From an uncultured Desulfomicrobiaceae bacterium (GTDB taxonomy: Bacteria; Desulfobacterota; Desulfovibrionia; Desulfovibrionales; Desulfomicrobiaceae): a stretch of 64,000 nt of DNA. Both the position numbers and the translations under genes were made by a program. Under the pieces are notes generated by a model. The model did not search any database, was not told the origin of the DNA, and worked only from the letters and a program-made list of their open reading frames with translations. The DNA lies in assembly GCA_937989665.1 (NCBI GenBank), contig CALKRN010000016.1:31862-95861 (forward strand). The letters are read 5' to 3'. Shown in pieces: positions 61,364 to 64,000 of the stretch. Within the stretch, counting starts at the first letter, position 1; every line of letters starts with the position of its first letter.

Positions 61364-62883
61364 GGTTTGAAGGCATAGCTCCAGGTTTCTGAGATGGGGG
61401 TAATGCCATGCAGCAAGATGACACGCATCTCGGTGTCTGGGCGTTTATCAGGGAGCATCCGCGCGAGGGCAGAGTCGTTACTTGTCTCCACTTCGAACAC
61501 GACGCGCCACCCACCGGTTTCGGGATTGTGCATAAGATGTTTGTCGAGCACTCGACCCTCGCTGAGCCAAATGGAGGCATCCAGGACCGCTTCTGGAGGC
61601 AGGGTGCGCAGAGTGCCTCCCTCGAAATCGAGGACAAAAAGGCGCGTTCCTTTGCTGCGTCCCTGGCCAGTGCGAGTGGCCGAGACAAAAGCGAGCGGTG
61701 GACGCACGTTGGCCGCGGGGCACCAGCGCATGCGGTAGGCAAACGAAAAGGCCTTTCCCGCTTCCAACGCTGCGGCTGGTTTCCAATAGACGACGATATT
61801 GTCGTGGATTTCCTCGGGGGAAGGGATCTGGATAAGACGGACTTCTCCTGGACCCCATTGGCCTTTGGGCTCAATCCAGACGCTGGGGCGTCTATGGTAG
61901 AAGGCCTCGAGGTCTTGGTAGTGGTCGAAGTTGGTGTCCCGTTGCAGGAGACCAAAGCCGCGGATAGCGGGGGCCTCGAACACATTGACCGCCAGAGTGG
62001 CGGGATTGCGTAGCGGCCGCCACACCCACTCTCCATTGGCCAGGGAGAGGGAAAGTCCATCGGCGTCGTGCACCTCGGGGCGAAAATCGTCGAAGATACG
62101 TGGCCAGGTGTTTTCGCCGAAGATAAACATGCTGGTGAGGGGTGCCAGGCCAACATGGGACAGGGTAACTCGAGGAAAGAGGACGGCGTCCACATCGATA
62201 ACGGTCTCGTTGCCGGGGGTGGCCACAAACCGGTATGCCCCGGTAACGCGCGGGCTATCGAGGAGGGCAAAGATCGTCAGACTCTTATCCTTTTTTCCGG
62301 GTTTGGTGACCCAAAAGTCTCGGAAAAAAGGGAATTCTTCTCCGTTGGGCTCGGCAGTATCGATGGCCAGTCCGCGGGCAGAGGTGCCGTAGTGTTGGCC
62401 TTGGGCCACGGCACGGAAGTAACTTGCTCCGAGAAATACAAGAAATTCATCGAGATAATTTTTCGTGTTAATGGCGGTGTGGGCACGAAATCCAGCGTAG
62501 GTCAGCCCCGGTAGACTGACACCTGCCAGGCCGGTTTTTCCGTAGTCAAAGGCCTCAGGTCGAAAGGCGATGGGGATGGTCTTGTTGCCATCGAGGATAT
62601 GGACCTCCACGGCATGGTCGTAGAGCATTCCTGGGTGAAAGAATTGGAGCTCAAAGGGGAGTTTTTCGTTGCGCCAGAGGCTTTCTTCGGGACGGAAGCG
62701 GATATCGCGCCAGCCATCGTAAGACAGACGGGCAAGGGGTTCCGGGAGTGTGAGACGCGAGTCCGCATAAGGCGTTGCCGCCAGCTGGCGGGCCCGTTCT
62801 TGGAGGGCTTCCCAGGAAAAAGGTTCGGCGAGGGCGACGGTAGCAGCCCAGAGGGCGAGCAAACCAGCGAGCACAAGGGGCAC
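61360..62883 (-). CDS. opgG: periplasmic glucan biosynthesis protein OpgG (MdoG)
   Basis: Periplasmic protein of 507 residues required for branching or release of osmoregulated glucans. A signal peptide (PLVLAGLLALWAATVALA) precedes a mature region starting EPFSWEAL. Family motifs include LSYDGWRDIRFRPEESLWR, GLAGVSLPGLTYAGFRAHT, GASYFRAVAQGQHYGTSARG and FGENTWPRIFDDFRPEVHDA, all typical of OpgG/OpgD. Length is normal. The next gene starts inside its stop codon region (4-bp overlap), giving opgG - small membrane protein - opgH. Confidence 0.95.
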   Translation of the reverse strand: MPLVLAGLLALWAATVALAEPFSWEALQERARQLAATPYADSRLTLPEPLARLSYDGWRDIRFRPEESLWRNEKLPFELQFFHPGMLYDHAVEVHILDGNKTIPIAFRPEAFDYGKTGLAGVSLPGLTYAGFRAHTAINTKNYLDEFLVFLGASYFRAVAQGQHYGTSARGLAIDTAEPNGEEFPFFRDFWVTKPGKKDKSLTIFALLDSPRVTGAYRFVATPGNETVIDVDAVLFPRVTLSHVGLAPLTSMFIFGENTWPRIFDDFRPEVHDADGLSLSLANGEWVWRPLRNPATLAVNVFEAPAIRGFGLLQRDTNFDHYQDLEAFYHRRPSVWIEPKGQWGPGEVRLIQIPSPEEIHDNIVVYWKPAAALEAGKAFSFAYRMRWCPAANVRPPLAFVSATRTGQGRSKGTRLFVLDFEGGTLRTLPPEAVLDASIWLSEGRVLDKHLMHNPETGGWRVVFEVETSNDSALARMLPDKRPDTEMRVILLHGITPISETWSYAFKP

Positions 62884-62926
62884 GGAGAGGCCTCCTGAAA
62901 AGAACGTTACAACGAAACGGCGAGTT

Positions 62927-62949
62927 GATGCCGGTATCTTTCCGGCATC
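62927..62949 (-). terminator. hairpin between cytochrome c3 and opgG
   Basis: Perfect 8-bp stem GATGCCGG / CCGGCATC with a 7-base loop, about 60 bp downstream of the cytochrome c3 stop and 44 bp before opgG. A second GC-rich palindrome (GGGGCG-GAC-CGCCCC) lies near 62987-63003. Neither has a T-run on the minus strand. Confidence 0.5.
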
Positions 62950-63009
62950 CGCTCTTTGGTGTGTTCCTGGGGTGGCGTCAAGAGGCAGGGGGCGGACCGC
63001 CCCTAGGGC

Positions 63010-63405
63010 TTATGGTTTGGTGTGGCAGCTATTACAGGCCAGGGGGGCATCGGCCAATCCTTGCTTTTTGAGATCCCGATGGCAGGCTACGCAACTCCGT
63101 TTGTCCTGGCCTGTATGAAAGGCGTGGTACACGGAGTTGATATCGTTGCGGGTGGCCACAGTGTCATGGCAACCATCACTCATGCAGCTTTGGAAGGTAT
63201 AGTTGTCGGGTACGGTGTGGTGGCAATGGATACAATGGATAGTCATGTGCGAGGCGTGGTTGAACACAACCGGACCTTTTTTGGGGACATAGTCAGTAAA
63301 TTGCTTGGTAGTCATTGTCACACTTTCTGGCATCTGCAGCGAGGCGGCCGGGACGCTAGCAGCTAGCACGAACACGGAAACCGCGGCAAAAGTCAAACGC
63401 TTCAT
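63010..63405 (-). CDS. periplasmic tetraheme cytochrome c3 (type I)
   Basis: Electron carrier of 131 residues with a signal peptide (LTFAAVSVFVLAASVPA). Four heme motifs: CIHCHH, CMSDGC-H (the CX4CH variant), CVACH and CNSCH, plus FNHASH and YHAFHTG histidines as distal ligands. It resembles type I cytochrome c3, the main partner of periplasmic hydrogenases and formate dehydrogenases and the likely donor to TmcA and HmcA. D. vulgaris c3 has two CX4CH motifs; here only the second motif is of that type. ATG 63405 has GGAGTGA 8 bases upstream. Monocistronic position, with a strong hairpin in its leader. Confidence 0.9.
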   Translation of the reverse strand: MKRLTFAAVSVFVLAASVPAASLQMPESVTMTTKQFTDYVPKKGPVVFNHASHMTIHCIHCHHTVPDNYTFQSCMSDGCHDTVATRNDINSVYHAFHTGQDKRSCVACHRDLKKQGLADAPLACNSCHTKP

Positions 63406-63435
63406 TGCTCTCACTCCTTCCATGGGATTGCAGGG

Positions 63436-63484
63436 ACGGCAGGCATCCCCATGGCCGGGGCTTGGTATCGGGAATGCCTGCCGT
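63436..63484 (-). promoter_or_regulatory. long hairpin in the cytochrome c3 leader
   Basis: Perfect 11-bp inverted repeat ACGGCAGGCAT / ATGCCTGCCGT (63436-63446, 63474-63484) encloses an inner CCCC/GGGG stem (63447-63450, 63457-63460). It ends 31 bases upstream of the cytochrome c3 start codon, leaving the ribosome site free. It may stabilise the 5' end of an abundant mRNA or act as a terminator for upstream transcription. The remaining upstream stretch (63485-63694) shows no gene and no clear promoter. Confidence 0.6.
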
Positions 63485-63694
63485 GGGCAAGGGAAAAGCA
63501 GCCCACTTCCTCCTTGGGTCCATGGCCTGCGCCGAGAACGCCAGAAGGGTGGGGCGTATGCCGTTTGTTGAGTTCTTTCGCGTAATCGAGCGATGGGCGG
63601 TATCTCGTTGGTTTGGGAAGGGTTTGGGGAGGGCCTTTACTCAAGGATTTGACTCGCGTCGGCGCGGCGGAGGAAGGGCCCCTCGCCTTCTTCC

Positions 63695-64000
63695 TCAGCC
63701 CACCTCCCAGCCGACGATCTGGCGCTTTGTCTTGGAAAACTCCACGCCTACCTCCAGGACCTGGACGCCTGGGTCGCGGTATTTGGCGGCGTAGTCTTTG
63801 GCCTTGAGCTGGGCCAGGGCCGCGCCAGTGGGGGCATCGCCGTCCACGACCTTGAACTCAAAGACCCAAACCCAGGTGCCGTGGCGCACGGTGAGGTCGC
63901 AGCGGCCAGGCAGCACCATGTCTTCGGCGGTGATGGCAAGCCCCAGGGAGGCGAGGTGGCTATAGAAGACGCTGGCATAGTAGCCTTCGTAGCGGGCCAT
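63695..64000 (-). CDS. PD-(D/E)XK nuclease-domain protein, C-terminal part
   Basis: C-terminal fragment of about 101 residues; the gene runs off the end of the window and the visible Met may be internal. The fold signature of the PD-(D/E)XK superfamily is clear: the acidic GRCDLTVRH (Asp35 of the fragment) and FEFKV (Glu48, Lys50), with an upstream EGYYASVFYSHLASLG helix and a closing strand VLEVGVEFSKTKRQIVGWEV. This matches the nuclease-like tail found on DUF1703/AAA-ATPase-like proteins, whose N-terminal part would be outside the window. Whether it cleaves DNA is unknown. Confidence 0.75.
   Translation of the reverse strand: MARYEGYYASVFYSHLASLGLAITAEDMVLPGRCDLTVRHGTWVWVFEFKVVDGDAPTGAALAQLKAKDYAAKYRDPGVQVLEVGVEFSKTKRQIVGWEVG

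Overview
This window is bacterial chromosome from a sulfate-reducing member of the Desulfovibrionales (Desulfovibrio-like). The basis is a complete tmcABCD-type complex next to a complete hmcABCDEF-type complex with Rrf1/Rrf2-like regulators, plus a separate periplasmic tetraheme cytochrome c3. These are hallmarks of sulfate reducers with periplasmic hydrogenase and cytochrome c3 electron networks. Most of the window looks GC-rich; the tmc/hmc block and its central intergenic region are visibly AT-richer. Species is not assignable from sequence reading alone.

Layout. 1-6060 (+): end of clpX, lon, thiol peroxidase, ferritin, a DUF2062 membrane protein, rsmA, an HU protein and a 59-residue membrane protein. 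6092-12626 (+): a macromolecular-synthesis operon with a near-consensus promoter (rpsU, yqeY, mutS2, dnaG, rpoD), followed by a secreted nuclease and an HD hydrolase. 13915-19042 (-): a BPL_N-like protein and tmcA-D. 19549-28897 (+): hmcA-F, then a double Usp, a lone receiver, a pseudo-receiver/PAS histidine kinase and an Rrf2 regulator. 28894-32858 (-): rbgA, a coiled-coil membrane protein, trpS, an M50 protease and ubiX. 32893-35376 (+): tRNA-Arg and a CHASE2 adenylate/guanylate cyclase. 35871-42663 (-): tamB/tamA, tRNA-Pro and a PAS-PP2C phosphatase. 43018-45419 (-): moaE, a YcaO-TPR protein and a tRNA Gly-Cys-Gly operon. 45474-52224 (-): cobalamin genes cobJ, cobM-cbiG, cbiET and cbiD behind uraA and upp. 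52689-53597 (-): a small conserved protein and engB. 53735-58839 (+): a lipoprotein, a TgpA-like transglutaminase, a small membrane protein, a phosphoesterase and a Ser/Thr kinase. 58836-62883 (-): opgH, a small membrane protein and opgG (periplasmic glucans). 63010-64000 (-): cytochrome c3 and the 3' end of a PD-(D/E)XK protein.

How it fits together. Cytochrome c3 and TmcA would collect periplasmic electrons (from H2 or formate). The Hmc and Tmc complexes would pass them through membrane subunits to cytoplasmic HdrD-like iron-sulfur proteins. The two complexes are transcribed divergently from one 506-bp intergenic region, and the hmc transcript appears to carry its own sensory and regulatory tail. 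The rest is mainly housekeeping (replication, translation, proteolysis, outer-membrane biogenesis, corrin synthesis, pyrimidine salvage).

No CRISPR array, prophage, transposase or insertion sequence was seen. Three intergenic regions carry paired imperfect direct repeats about 70-75 bp apart. No clearly new system was identified. The less usual arrangements are the hmc signalling tail, the YcaO-TPR gene directly downstream of a tRNA terminator, and the kinase/phosphoesterase/transglutaminase group. Functions rest on motif recognition and family knowledge; no database search was possible.
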